Shown here: positions 9,944 to 20,768 of the stretch, piece after piece
Numbering within the stretch: the stretch's first letter is position 1
Layout of the letters: every line of letters begins with the position of its first letter
Assembly: GCA_964035545.1 (NCBI GenBank)
Contig: OZ037765.1
Coordinates: 14,626,698-14,690,697, forward strand
Direction of reading: 5' to 3'
Source: Bugula neritina
Taxonomy: Eukaryota; Bryozoa; Gymnolaemata; Cheilostomatida; Bugulidae
DNA: 64,000 nt
Translations under genes and position numbers: made by a program
Notes under the pieces: model-generated
Database searches by the model: none
What the model was told of the DNA's origin: nothing
The model's input: the letters and a program-made list of their open reading frames with translations, nothing else

Positions 9944-12691
9944 ATGCGTCCGAACGAGCGGTCACCGATGAGGCCCCCTGCGGCCACCAGTCCTATGTTG
10001 GGGGTGTGGCGGTCGAGGACACCTCCGCACAGAATGTTCCCAGAACAGGCGGGAGTTAAACTTCCACGGCCTGCGGACGTCTCCGCCTCTCGCGAGCCGA
10101 GAATGAAGGATACCAGGCTGACATACCGCCGGCCGTCTGTACAGACCCAACGTGGCAGGTACCACGTAAGACCAGTCTACCGTAAAGACGACCAGGTACC
10201 TTTACATTGCCACTCGCCAACCATTTCCACCGGTTACCTGAATATGAGCCGACTAACGGCGTCAATCTGGAAGTTCATGCGAGAAACCTCAACCCTCCAA
10301 GGCAAAGGCCTCGCTACAGGAAACCCCGTAAGCTACGGGCCGACCCCCCAGAGCCCTACCCTGGCAAAGCCGAGTACGCGAGAGGAGTGAAGGTAAAACC
10401 ACATGGAGGTAGCTATTTTCTATTGAGTAAAGTGGCTGGCAAGGCTGCCACTTTCCTGCTAGAGTCTGGTTGTACCACGAACCTCCTCAGCCGTCGAGTC
10501 TTCGAGGCTCTTTCCTCTCAGGATAGGGGCAAGGTACAACCGTACACCGGGGAGCATGGCACCCTTCTACAGTGTTGTAGAGCTCACAAGGCATGTTCGG
10601 GACCAGGTTATACAGGATACGTTTGTCATCAGTCAACTCGAAAAGGACGCTTTCCTCGGCATGCCATTCTTGAAACGACATTGGTGCCGCATTGATATCA
10701 GTAAATCTGCGGTACTGATGGCCGGGCGAGAGCTTATCTGTGTGGATAAGTTTGGCTGTCCTCTAGTGGGAGGTGTGCAGGTAGTACAGAACTGTACATT
10801 ACCGCTCCTAAGCTACTATTCACTGCAGAGTGAACAATAGCCAAATTTCCGGAATAGGGGTGGTGGAAAGTGCGCACGATAGAATCCAACTCGCCAGCAG
10901 TCTAAATCAACTGACTGCGCAAGGAGAGATTTTAGTGCAGTGCATCAACCCCTTTACGAAGTCGGTAAAGCTACCGGCAGGGTCCATGCTGGGCCGTTTC
11001 CACTCTGGCCAGGAAGAAGACGTGGGACCGTCGTTGGGAGATACGACGGAGTGTTCCCAACAGCGCCCGCCAAAAGGGCGGGGGAACGTCCCACCACACA
11101 TCAAGGAGTTGTATGAGACAGCCTGTGACGGCTGTGCGAGCAACGAGGAATGCCAGGCTATGGCGAAGTTGCTACGCAAATACAGCAATGTGTTCAGCAG
11201 CAGACTTTGCGGGGATAGCACAGCCGCTACACCGGCTCACCACAAAAGGGGTGTCATGGCAGTGGTCCCCGGTCGAACAACAGGCGTTCGACTGCCTCAA
11301 GAGTTGCCTGCTGACGGCACCCGCCTTGGCCTACCTAGACACCCCGACGCCCTGGCAATTCCAGATGCGTCGGCTCTGACAGTGGGCAGGGTGCTGGATC
11401 AACATGTATTCTGTTACTTCGATCTTCCAGAACAGATACATTCTGACCAAGGTGCTCAGTTCTAGTCTCAACTGATGAGCGATCTCTGCCGCCTCTGGGG
11501 AGTGAACCAGAGCAGGACTACTCCCTACCACCCCCAAGGTAACGGAGTGGTGGAGCGCAACAACCGGATGCTAGACGATGCGCTCCGGAGTCTACTCCTC
11601 GGGCGTAGTCAGGAGGAATTGGATACGGTGTTGCCGCAGGTCATGCGCGCTTACCGCAGCACACCACACACCAGCACTGATGAAACCCCCAATCTCCTGA
11701 TGCTCGGGAGTGAGACTCGGATCTCTGACCACCTTACCTACCATGTTCCCGAGCAAGATAGCTTAGTTCGCAAGTACGCCAGTGAACTGGTAAAGCGGAT
11801 GAGGGTCGCACACAAAATGCTGCAGGAAAGGCAGTGGCAGGTGCGGCATGAGGATTCCCAGAAACTACCCCTCTATCAGAAAGGAGATTGGGTGTGTATA
11901 GTCAATTACCGTAGGCGTCGCGGACAGGCAGCAAATTACAGCCTAAGTTCGTGGGACCCTACGTGGTAGTCGAGGCTATGCCCAACCATACCTACAAGAT
12001 CGAGCGCTCAGGACAGGTATCTATTCAGAATGAGGCTCGCTTGAAGCCGTATTGGGCTAGCCCAGATGTGGTGGGAGAAGCTCCCCGGTTGTTGGAGCCA
12101 AGAAGGCAGACAACAACGCGTGGGCGACGGCGGCATGGACTTGAGTATGAGGTGGTCATTCCGCGAGAGGAGGACTTGGCAAGAGACGAGCGACCGCTTC
12201 CACCAGCAGAAGTGCGTTCGCCGCCTTCTACGCCAGATGTGACACCATCACTTCCAGAACTCGAGCCGGATCCGGAAGTGCAAACCTCCACGGATGGAGG
12301 GGCTCCATCTGGGCAAAGCGAAGAAAAAACAGTTACTAGGGAACCGGAAGCGCCGCCAGTGGAACTTGATAGTTCACCGGTGAGTGCACCACTTCCCCTG
12401 GAACGAGGACAGCGTATTAAATAACCCCCAGCGTATTTGAAAGATTTCGTATGTGACTGCATTCAAAGCGGCACATATGCAAGTCTAGCGAGAAACAATA
12501 CGGGAAAACTATCGGCAAATTGTTGGAGTTGGGAGCCCTACGTAAATTTCAACTTTTACGAAGGCGGAGTAGGGGGCAAAATTAATGGGTTCGAGGTAAA
12601 AAGTTCAAGTCACGTGCAGCAAGCACGCTGCCCGGCTTTTTTCTACGCTGACATCGCCAAAGGCAGACGTGTTCTTCAAGCTCATACATAG
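9944..12691 (+). pseudogene. pol of gypsy B, with large internal deletions
   Basis: Collinear with gypsy C pol but shortened. The protease region (10390-10840) reads ESGCTTNLLS in place of DSG, so the catalytic Asp is lost. RT is missing between ~11200 (NVFSS) and the thumb segment AGIAQPLHRL; RNase H and the integrase finger are missing between ~11340 (AYLDTP) and DALAIPDASA. Integrase resumes through DQGAQF and PQGNGVVERNN, then a GPYVVVEAMPNHTYKIER module (~11955-12010) and the family C-terminus ending at 12691. At 10055-10061 it keeps the GTTAAAC heptamer that gypsy C has at its gag/pol junction. Confidence 0.85.
10055..10061 (+). promoter_or_regulatory. Conserved GTTAAAC heptamer (former -1 frameshift site)
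   Basis: Occupies the position, and the phase relative to the pol frame, of the candidate frameshift site of gypsy C (34970-34976). The downstream GC-rich stem of C is only partly preserved here. Confidence 0.5.
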
Positions 12692-12712
12692 ATAGATACC
12701 TGAACGTTGAGT

Positions 12713-13866
12713 ATGTCTCTAAATACCGAGTTCCAAGGTAAGCCTGCATAGGTCTTGTATTCCTATCTGTGAAAACAGGTCTGTTACCGGTTAATTCTGA
12801 ACTAATCAATCTGATTGAGTCAGAGTTACTGGGGACCGTGTCTAATGTGAATGGCGACGAGGACATAGTAATGGCCGACAATCTGTTAGATCTAGAGCTA
12901 GACACTATGATACTTAGTCAGTCTACAAGTTTGAACACGGTCTCTCAAGTGCCTTAAAAATGGATTTGTGACCCTCAGACGAGTAACAGTCGATTGTCAC
13001 GAGAATTATGTTGTAAAGGTCAACTTCGATCTAACAATAATTCTATTCTTTTAGACGACACTCGTTCCCCCACTCCTCAAGGGATGCCATCTTTAGAAAT
13101 GGTGTAGGATCCGGAGCCTAAACCACCTACTAGATCAAACCGCACACTGCCACATGCATTAGAAGCCAAGTTGTGCTGGACGACGCCAGCAACAGAGAGA
13201 GAGATCCGTCAATACCGGGGTGATGAAGATAGTACTATTTGTTGGCTCTGCCAGCAACACTTCACCACCCGCCGCAGGTTGCGGGTGCATCTCTCACAGC
13301 ACTTGGTTACCACCTTCTGTCCTTGTAGAGAGTTCAGCTACTACAGGGACTATATACTCCGACATCAAAGGACGATGAACTGCTTTCAGGGGAATCTATA
13401 GGATGTGGACAAGGCCTTCTATCCAGAGTTCTTCAACTTAATATGACCCTTTGTCTCTGACCCAGCTCGGCTAGAGTGTCTCTCCCAGAGATTTCCTGCT
13501 CCCCGACCCATCACCCCTGATCCTACCACGAAGCCTCCTAGATACCTGAAGCCACGCATGAAGAACTCTATTTCCAAACTCATACTCCCACCCCGATCTA
13601 TTCCTCGAGTCCTACTACAGCGTATTGAGACAAAGCCCTACAAACGTTCCTCTTCTCTTCCTCCTATAGATTGTAAGAGATGGTGGCAGTCTTCTTCCCC
13701 TCCCCATCCTTCATCACTGGCCCGTAACTTGCGGAAAGTAGAGCTCCGGACCAGCGAACTAGAACGGGAGGTCCATCGGCTTGCTTTCAAAATTTCAGAT
13801 GCAACAAGTGAGCTGTGGCCACTAAAGGAGTCGGTAGCTCAGCTCAAACGGGCTGCTAAAGACTAA
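12713..13866 (+). pseudogene. ORF3 zinc-finger accessory gene of gypsy B (2 exons)
   Basis: Exon 1 is 12713-12737 (ATG TCT CTA ... CAA G), 25 nt, ending at a GTAAGC donor and starting 22 nt after the pol stop. The acceptor TTCTATTCTTTTAG ends at 13054. Exon 2 runs 13055-13866 in one uninterrupted frame except three stop codons (near 13106, 13399 and 13444). It contains CX2CX12HX3H (CWLCQQHF...HLSQH) and CXCX12HX4C (CPCREF...HQRTMNC) fingers, then YPEFFNLI, a basic Ser/Pro-rich stretch and a helical C-terminus ending LKRAAKD. Exon length, phase and finger spacing match gypsy C. It is dead only through the point stops. Function unknown; nucleic-acid binding is an inference from the fingers. Confidence 0.8.
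12781..12957 (+). CDS. Conserved short reading frame inside the ORF3 intron
   Basis: About 58 codons ending in TAA, beginning near LLPVNSELINLIESELLGT. The same frame in gypsy D (minus strand, ~45080-44900) is alignable codon by codon: NLIE/NLVE, LLGTV/LLGTL, NGDED/NSDES, LELDTM/VELESM, SQST/SQRT. This is protein-level conservation rather than an intron relic. An AACAG that could be an acceptor precedes it at 12778. It could be a cassette exon or a retained-intron product. The equivalent region of gypsy C is shorter and does not keep the frame. Function unknown. Confidence 0.5.
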   Translation: MLPVNSELINLIESELLGTVSNVNGDEDIVMADNLLDLELDTMILSQSTSLNTVSQVP

Positions 13867-13990
13867 GGTTGTGTCTCCTAGCCTGCTCGGTGTGACCTAT
13901 CTCATCCCCCATGACAACTTGGTGCTCAGTAAGTTATACAGGAGTATAACTGTGTATATATGGTGTGAAGACAGACAATTACCTAGGGTT

Positions 13991-13992
<2 letters not shown>
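13867..13992. other. Tail of gypsy B, no LTR recognised
   Basis: Short non-coding sequence after ORF3. I see no polypurine tract or LTR start, so the 3' end of gypsy B appears lost before the TA repeat. Confidence 0.5.

Positions 13993-14033
<41 letters not shown>
13993..14033. repeat. (TA)n microsatellite
   Basis: About 20 uninterrupted TA units, followed by AT-rich non-coding sequence up to the Penelope-like fragment. Confidence 0.95.
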
Positions 14034-14037
<4 letters not shown>

Positions 14038-14244
14038 AAATTGAAATGACACAGTTAAATTTGATAAAACATTTTATTACTAATAGTTTCATGCATATTG
14101 AAATATACACTCTTCAGATAAAATGTTTAAATCTACTAAAAAATATATTACATGGTACTATTTAAATAGTAAAAAGCTGAAAAGCTGGCGGATTAATGAT
14201 ATTTAAAATAGGCTGGTAAGCATATCGTATGAATTATAAAATGC

Positions 14245-14935
14245 TCATGTAACGCTCTCTAAAACAAATGCCCTCGCATGTCTACATGTAGAAATAAAAT
14301 CACTTCTGGTGTTTAATGAAGCGTATGTTGGTTTGTATACTATAAAATATTTCTCCCATAGACATAGGTGACAGAGGGGGGAGTTTTTATTGCACGGCCG
14401 GGCATGTTTTAAAATTCTCCATTGTATATTATAATCTATATTCTTGTCTTTTAAAGTCCAGACATATTTACTGAGCTCAGTGGAGTTGCGTTTATTATTA
14501 TGTTTAAAACTGGCTATATGGTTACGATATCTGAATTTGAATTCAGCCTTAGTTAGTCCAACATATGTTTCTGTGTGGTTGTTGGAGGAGACAGTGGCTT
14601 GGTAGATTAGAGATTTTGATCTGCAGTTACCATTGAGTGGGCACAGATTCTTATTTCTGCAGTTGCATGGGTCATTTACATTCTCCTGTTGATGTAGTAA
14701 TTTTTTGTTGTGTTCATTTATCATAGACCGTACATTCTTCATGCAGCTGTAGCTGACTTTTAAGGTTTTGTTGTTGAATATTTTACTAAGGGCATGGTTG
14801 TGTGGGAACTCTTCCTGTGCTATCCTCAGAAATTCTTTGCCTACATTTGTGGCTACATTGCGGCTGTATGGCGGGTTGAACCAGATTATGGGCTTCCGGC
14901 GGTTGATTTTGTTAGGATGGTTTTCCTTTGTCTGT
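14245..14935 (-). pseudogene. Penelope-like element 3' fragment (GIY-YIG endonuclease)
   Basis: The minus strand is open over ~690 bp and shows the end of the RT (FNPPYSRNVATNVG, HALSKIFN, VSYSCMKNV), then a Cys-rich linker (C-N-C-R-N-K-N-L-C-P-L-N-G-N-C) and a GIY-YIG-type nuclease (IYQATV, YVGLTKAEFKFRYRNH, WEKYFIV). The C-rich linker ahead of the nuclease is typical of Neptune/Naiad-type Penelope elements. It ends in ESVT-stop at 14245. The RT palm is missing: homology ends near 14935 where a MITE begins, consistent with 5' truncation. The first ATG at 14742 is internal and not a start. Confidence 0.8.
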
Positions 14936-14944
14936 GTCCACCAA

Positions 14945-15083
14945 CATTATGATTGGTCAAAACTCAACGTCATGCGTTGTACTTTGCGTCAATGTGTGAA
15001 CAACCGTTGACAAAATGTCACAGCGTTGCCGGTTTTTTTGTTTTGTTACGGGGTACGGTGCGGCAATGTGTGAACAGGGGGTT
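14945..15083. mobile_element. Small dispersed repeat (MITE-like), copy 2
   Basis: Matches 9648-9795 (ATGATTGGTCA... CCGTTGACAAAATGTCACAG ... GTACGGTGCGGCAATGTGTGAACAGG). Its right end resembles the terminal sequence of the MITE at 20182-20282/25440-25606 (TACGGTAC...GTGAA..AGGGGG), suggesting related TIRs. Confidence 0.65.
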
Positions 15084-15140
15084 AATCAGTTTGTCTGAGA
15101 TAGATATATTATTTACCGTTTCTCTCAGCTTATTGTAGTA
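15084..15140 (-). pseudogene. LINE endonuclease scrap
   Basis: CAGTTTGTCTGAGATAGATA... matches 25911-25965 of the deleted LINE copy. 15141-15237 is unassigned. Confidence 0.5.
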
Positions 15141-15237
15141 TAGGGTTGCAACACAGGGTTGCAACATTGCTCATCGGAGTTGTAGTCTCTTGGAGCTTTT
15201 ATGCCTCATAATATCATACAAGTACTTAGATAGAGGG

Positions 15238-15469
15238 TGTTTTATGTTAATTTGTAATATTATTTCAGCTATCGTGGAAAGGAGAGAACGTGCTCAAGTT
15301 AGTTGATTAACGGAAGAGGCCGAAGCCGTGATTTATTACCACAATATATATACAAGATAATACTAAAACTATTACAATAAGTGAGACAAATGATTATTAA
15401 GATTATGACAAAAATAGTAAAATAATAAAATAACAAATTACAAATAAATGTTTACATAAACACCAAACA
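15238..15469 (-). repeat. 3' LTR of gypsy K
   Basis: 232 bp, TGTTTGGTG...CATAAAACA on the minus strand, preceded on that strand by the purine tract TCTGTGGGAGA (15470-15480). Confidence 0.85.
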
Positions 15470-15479
15470 TCTCCCACAG

Positions 15480-18435
15480 AATAGAAAAAAGCTATTTAGA
15501 TATGAATGTTTTAAGAGGGCACATAGTCTGCCATCCAACTAGGGGGCTTCCGTTCTCTGGTTGAACGTCGTAGGATGTCGCTATGATTGGCGCTCTCGGT
15601 GGTGTCAACCTAAGTGCTACTAGCCATTTGTTTAAGATTCTTTGATGTCTCAGGACTGGCTGGCTCCGTGACGAGCGGTCTGATATCTCGCCAATTTCTC
15701 CGAAAGAGGTTGTTGTTAAGTTGTACGGCATAGGCTCTGCTACTCAATTGTCTGTTTATTTGTGCCTCCTGCCATTTTCTCCGGTGCTGACTCCAGTCTC
15801 AAACCAAAACTGGTTGCCCTTCTTTCAGCACTGCCAAATCTCTTGCACCGTCATTACATCTCTGTTGTAGTTTTTCATTGCGGCCCTGTTTTTCCCACCA
15901 ACCTTGGTTGTTCTCTGTTTTTGGCTGTACTTGTGGTAGTACTGACTTGGTGGGCCTTCCGATAAGTTGCTGAATTGCGCTGGCAGTCAGGCCTTCTTTG
16001 GTGTTATTGAGATGTTCCAGCAACGCAAGTTTGGGCTCTTCACATCTGCGGAGTATGCGTTTGACTATCTTCACAGCAGACTCTGCCTTCCCATTAGACT
16101 GAGGATGATATGGAGAGCTGGTGATGTGTGTGAAATTCCATGATTGGCTGAAAGTAGAAAACTGATGTGAAGTAAACTGTGGTCCGTTGTCAGTGTGAAC
16201 CTGTCTGGGTATTCCCAGGCGTCCAAAACAGCGCTTTATAGAGTTAATAACAGTCTCTGCTGTTTGGTTTTCCAGTCGGTCGTATTCAAGGTAGTCAGTC
16301 GTATAGTCAAAAATAGTAATTTAATGGGTGTGGTTGTATTCAAACAAGTCAATTCCTACTTTTGTCCAGGGTTGTTGGGAAACTGTGTGGAGTAAAAGTG
16401 TTTCCTTCTGTTGCCGGGGAGCATCCAGTTGACATTGTCGACAGCTAGCAGTATTGTTTTTGATTTCATTGGTGATGCCAAGCCAAAACACTGTGTGGCG
16501 GGCACGTCTTAGTGTGAAGTTAATTTCGTTATGGCCAGTGTGAAGTAGTTGGAGAAACTTTCTCTGGAGTGCCTTTGGAATAATAACTCTTAGTCTTTTG
16601 TAAACAATGCCATTGTCAATAGATAGTTCGTCCTGAAAGTGTTTGTACTTGTCATGAGTTGTGCAGTCGGTAGTGTTTCAGTCATGTTTAATAAGGTTTG
16701 TCAGTGTCATAAGTTCATTGTCCTGTGCAGTAGCAGTCCTAATGTTGTTAATAGTTGTTGATAGTTGGAAGAGTCAAAGTATGAGTCTCCTGAGAGTAGG
16801 TCAGCCGTGATCTGTTCAGCACACTTTTGCCAAGTTACCTTAATGTTGGGGTATCTTTGTAAGTGAAGAAGCATAGCCTGCAACCTCCGAGATGCCTTAT
16901 GAATGGAATTCCTGAAAATAGATACAAGGGGTTTGTGGTCAGTTTGGATAGTGACAGCATGGTGACCAAAGATATACTGGTCAAAGCGTTCAGCGCCAAA
17001 CACTATGGCAAGGCCCTCAAGCTCTAGTGGTACATAGTTCTGTTCCGATTTTGTTAAACACGAGATGCATATGCTACAGGCATGCCTCCTTGTGCATGAG
17101 TGTTGCACCCACACCAGCATTTGAAGCGTCAGTTTGTATAGTTACTGGCTTGTTGCAGTCAAAGTATTGTAGAGTTTCCGAGTCAGTTAGTAAGGCCTTC
17201 AGTCTATTAAAAGCGTTCATTTGGTGGCCAGTCCAGTGAAAGTCTCGAGCATTGTTTTGTGTCAGTAAACGTCGTAATGGTTCAGATTCTGATGCTAGAT
17301 TGCTAATAAATTTTGACATGTAGGTGATGTGACCAAGGAACCGTTTTACTCCTTGTCAAGACGAGGGAGGTTTCATCTTAAGAATGGCATTTACTTTGTT
17401 AGGATCTGGTTTAAGTCCATTAGTTGTCAGTATGTGTCCAATGTAAGGTAGTTCGTCCTGAAGGAAGCGGGATTTTTCCTTGTTCAGTCTCAGTCATGTC
17501 TGTCGAGCACGTTTGAAGAGCGCTTCAAGGTTTTTATCATGCTCTTTCTTTGTCCTTCCAAAAATTAGGATGTCATCTGCAATTATGGTGATGCCATCAA
17601 AACCAGCAAGATTTTCCGTGAGCCTTCTCTGAAACTCCTCTGGCGCTGATGCAATTCAGAAGGGTAGCCTTAGGTACTTGTACTTTCCTATGGAAATCCA
17701 AAAAGTTATCAAGTCTGTAGATTCTTCAGCTAGAGGAATTTGATAGAAACCTTCTTTGGCGTCAAACAAGGAGAAAAACTTGGCACCGTTGAGTTGTGGC
17801 AAAACATCTTCCAATGTTGGCATGACAGCGTGGTTCCATTTAATTGCTTGATTGAGATTTTGCGGATCTATGCAAATGCAGATCTTTCCATTAGGCTTGC
17901 ATACTGATTGTAGATGGCTTATCCAGTCTGTAGGTGCTTCTACCTTTGTGATAATTTGGCGTTGTTCTAGTTCAAGAATAGTCTTGATGAGATCTGATTT
18001 CATCGACAAGGGCACCTTCCGCGGTCGGACTTGCACTGGTACAGCTTCAGGTCTTAGCTCTATCTTATATTCCTGTTCAAATTTTCCAAGTCCAGTAAAT
18101 ATGTCATCAAAGTCAGTCAGTAAAGTCTGAAGGTCGGGGTCAGTGGTGGCAAAGTTTACATTCTCGCTTTTGGTGCTGGGCATTTGTAATAAATCTAGGT
18201 GCAAACATGATTTCCATGACAGCAAGCTATGTTGGGTGGTTTCCACAACTAGAAATTTTAATGTAGTGTAACATCCTTGCTTGTTTAGTATCTGTATCCG
18301 TGTCCACCCTAATGGTGCACACTTTCTCTGGTCATATAAAGTTAGTACAGTATCAGTCGGTGTAAGTTTCGGTCTACCTAGTTTGCCGTAGTCGACCGTA
18401 TTCAAAGTATTGCATGATGCACCAGTGTCAAGTTG
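15480..18435 (-). pseudogene. pol of gypsy K (protease, RT, RNase H, integrase)
   Basis: Protease LDTGAS lies near 18420, just after a TAA in the same frame as gag. RT spans 18200-17350: the frame 18405-17656 ends in a TGA after YKYLRLPF, and downstream the catalytic box reads IADD (~17565). RNase H is at 17320-16710 (TIQTDASNAGVGATL, TIQTDHKPLVSIF). The integrase is decayed at 16690-15500, with its C-terminal segment recognisable at 16074-15799 (VKIVKRILRRCEEP, IQQLIGRPTKSVLPQ). Type: K02A2.6-like Ty3/gypsy. Confidence 0.82.
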
Positions 18436-18438
18436 AAA

Positions 18439-19381
18439 TTAAATGTCATAAATAGTATCTGCTTGCTTGGCAGTGAGCATGGCTAACAATTTACAATCCC
18501 CTACTGTAGTGGAGATAGTACTTACATGTTGAGAGTCACTGTCTGAGGAGTAATTCCAGGTGACTTGATTGGCTGTTTCAGTTGAGTCGTGATAATGATG
18601 CATGCGTGACCTGCAGTATGCGGCAAAGTGGTTAAGTTTCTTGCAATGATTACACTGTTTCCCATATGCTGGGCATGCTGGAGGTGGGTGGTTGCCTCCA
18701 CAGTTTCTACACCTAGAAGCACCAACTGATCTTCTGACGTTGAGCTGAGAGCGAGTGTGTTTATCAGTGTTACGAGTGTTGTCAGAGTGATATTGACGAG
18801 TCGGAGGTCTATGTTTTACCAAGTTCACTTGTTCGAGTCCATAAGTGTTATCCTTAGTCATAGTCTTGTAGTCAATAGCCGATGCTTCTTCCGTCTGCAG
18901 AGCTCAATTGCTCTGTCAAAGTCAGTCAAGTCAAACAGTTTCTTTCTAATCTTGTCACTTTCAATTCCCAGTATCAGTGCTTGTAGTATCAGTTGGTTGT
19001 ACATGTCTTTTAAGTCACATAGTCCTGCAATGGTATGTAGTTCAGTCAAAAATTTGTCAATAATTCTATTCCCTTGTTTACAAGTCAGTAGTGAGTGATT
19101 CTTAGCCACTAAGTTTATTCTTGGTTTGCAGTAGTCATAAAATTGCGTCACAACTTTGTCGTAGTCAGTTTTGTCATTGTTGTCAGTCCAGTTAAAAGAG
19201 TCGTATATTTGGTTGCCTCGGCAACCGATAGTTCTAAGCAGGTATGCAGTTTTCACTTTGCTTTCGGCTGTATCTTTCGATGTGGCAGTTAAAAAAAGTT
19301 CAAAGTCACGTTTAAAAATCTTCCACTCTTCAGGTAAATTCTTCTATCTGCTAATGGTTTCGGTGCTAGTAATTGCTCCAT
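18439..19381 (-). pseudogene. gag of gypsy K
   Basis: Starts ATG (19381) with MEQLLAPKPL; a one-base shift near 19290 moves the rest into the frame 19256-18858, then a further shift to 18861-18439. The latter contains zinc knuckles (CRNCGGNHPPPACPAYG, CNHCKKLNHFAAYC). It runs in frame into the protease, separated only by TAA, so the original was probably one gag-pol frame. Confidence 0.8.
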
Positions 19382-19411
19382 GTTGTTTCAGTGTAATATT
19401 AATAATAATTA

Positions 19412-19425
19412 GACTCGGGGCACCA
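19412..19425 (-). promoter_or_regulatory. Primer binding site of gypsy K
   Basis: TGGTGCCCCGAGTC (minus strand) directly abuts the 5' LTR and has the TGG expected for pairing with a tRNA CCA end. I cannot assign the tRNA with confidence. Confidence 0.65.
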
Positions 19426-20142
19426 TGTTTCATGTTAATTTGTGATATTATTGCAGCTATCGTGAAAAGGAGAGAACGTACTCAAGTTAGTTGATTAACG
19501 GAAGAGGCCGCAGCCATGATTTATTATCACAATATATATTGTGATAAACTTTTGGGTTGAATGTAACTTAGTGCAGAACAAGAGAGGTTGAGGTAGTAGA
19601 GTTAAAAAATGTTTTATTGTAGCAGAATAACTTCGACTTATTCAGGCGAGCTCCAGTAGTAGACTGAATCTTCACTGGAACGCACCTGTTTTTATACACA
19701 GAGAACAAAAGAACATGTATACAAAAGATCTTCTGTGGTCCGAAATTTGGCAGCTCCGAAATTCGGCAGAGCCGAAACTCAGACCACAAATTTCCAGTAT
19801 CAGTATTAATGCAAAACGATAAAATAGCATAACAAAAGAAAATAACTCTAGAATGCGTATTTCAGCAAAATTACATTATGCTGAAAGCTTCAACAGTAAT
19901 CACAATAATTGGGCATTAGCACGCTAGCTTACTACAATTACAGCATTCAAAACGATATGCAACAGTAATCACAATACTCACAGTTATTTCAGAACTAATA
20001 GAGGATGAGAATCTATTACATTATACAAGATAATACTAAAACTAATACAATAAGTGAGACAATTAATTATTAAGATTATGACAAAAATAGTAAAATAATA
20101 AAATTACAAATTAGAAATAAATGTTTACATAAACACCGAACA
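19426..20142 (-). repeat. 5' LTR of gypsy K with insertion
   Basis: Homologous to 15238-15469 in two parts, 19426-~19547 and ~20023-20142, separated by a foreign block of about 475 bp. Confidence 0.82.
19548..20022 (-). mobile_element. Probable solo LTR inserted in the gypsy K LTR
   Basis: On the minus strand the block has LTR logic: a TATAAAAA box (~19692), a transcribed CAGTGAAGATTCAGTC stretch, then CAATAAAACA (~19615). A similar arrangement (TATATAAGG, CAGTCTTACACTGGAGCTC, AATAAAGG) occurs in the probable LTR of gypsy F at ~49035-49110. No coding frame. Edges are set by where K LTR homology breaks. Confidence 0.55.
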
Positions 20143-20181
20143 GAGGGTCTCTCTCTTGCAGTCAATCGATACGACTATCTC

Positions 20182-20282
20182 CCTATTCACACTTACCGTA
20201 CCGTATGCCGTAGCAGCAAATATCAGCCATTTTTAATGTGTCCGGATTGATGTTTTCAAAGTTCGCTATTATATCCAATAAA
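20182..20282. mobile_element. MITE left half (interrupted by gypsy G)
   Basis: CCCTATTCACACTTACCGTACCGTATGCCGTAGCAGC... is the inverted counterpart of 25540-25606 over roughly 55-60 bp, forming TIRs. Gypsy G sits between the halves. Without it the MITE would be about 270 bp. Confidence 0.7.
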
Positions 20283-20727
20283 TGTTGTCAAATTAGAATG
20301 AACGGCAGCTCCAAGCTGCCACCGTGACCACCTACCACCCCTGCGTCACACCAAGCGCCACCTCGACTTGCCCCACACAAGCCAACGCAGTTTGGCTCTC
20401 CCAACTGCCAAGCAGAATACTCTTACGACTACACTAGTAGCCCCCCTACCAGCAACACTTCGCTGGTAGGCAACTAAACTGAAAAACTATAGATTAGATA
20501 GACTAAAGATAACTAGAGCACTAAATTACAGAAAAGAAACAACTACCTACTAATAGTAATGATTAAGTATAACGATACAACTATTCTACTAAGTGACAAA
20601 AACAGAGAAATAATCTTAAGCCAAACCACACGTCCTTTGCTGAATAATAACAACTTTCAAAAGGGCCGCTAGTAATCCAACATGGCCGCTCGCAAGTAGC
20701 GTGGTCGGTCCGAGAGGACAACTCACA
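20283..20727 (-). repeat. 3' LTR of gypsy G
   Basis: 445 bp, TGTGAGTTGTCC...TGACAACA on the minus strand. The polypurine tract AGCTGGGGGAGA (20728-20739) directly precedes it in element orientation. Confidence 0.9.
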
Positions 20728-20768
20728 TCTCCCCCAGCTTCTCATGAAGCTCTAACAAACCTGCACGA

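Larger units (their letters stand above)
9903..13900 (+). mobile_element. Gypsy B: internally deleted gypsy with accessory gene
   Basis: Same family as gypsy C. It starts in the gag/pol overlap and lacks the capsid, nearly all of RT, RNase H and the integrase finger, but retains protease, part of the integrase core, the pol C-terminus and the whole ORF3 gene. No LTR is clearly visible on either side, although TGTGGTGG at 9855 resembles the family's LTR start just before the element. Several stops and shifts make it inactive. Confidence 0.85.
15238..20142 (-). mobile_element. Gypsy K: degenerate K02A2.6-type LTR retrotransposon
   Basis: Bounded by LTRs at 15238-15469 and 19426-20142 (the second holds an insertion) and flanked by a 5-bp target duplication, GAGGG (15233-15237 and 20143-20147). 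Reading leftward: 5' LTR, primer binding site, gag, protease, RT, RNase H, integrase, purine tract, 3' LTR. Multiple stops and shifts make it inactive. LTR divergence of a few percent implies moderate age. Confidence 0.88.
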
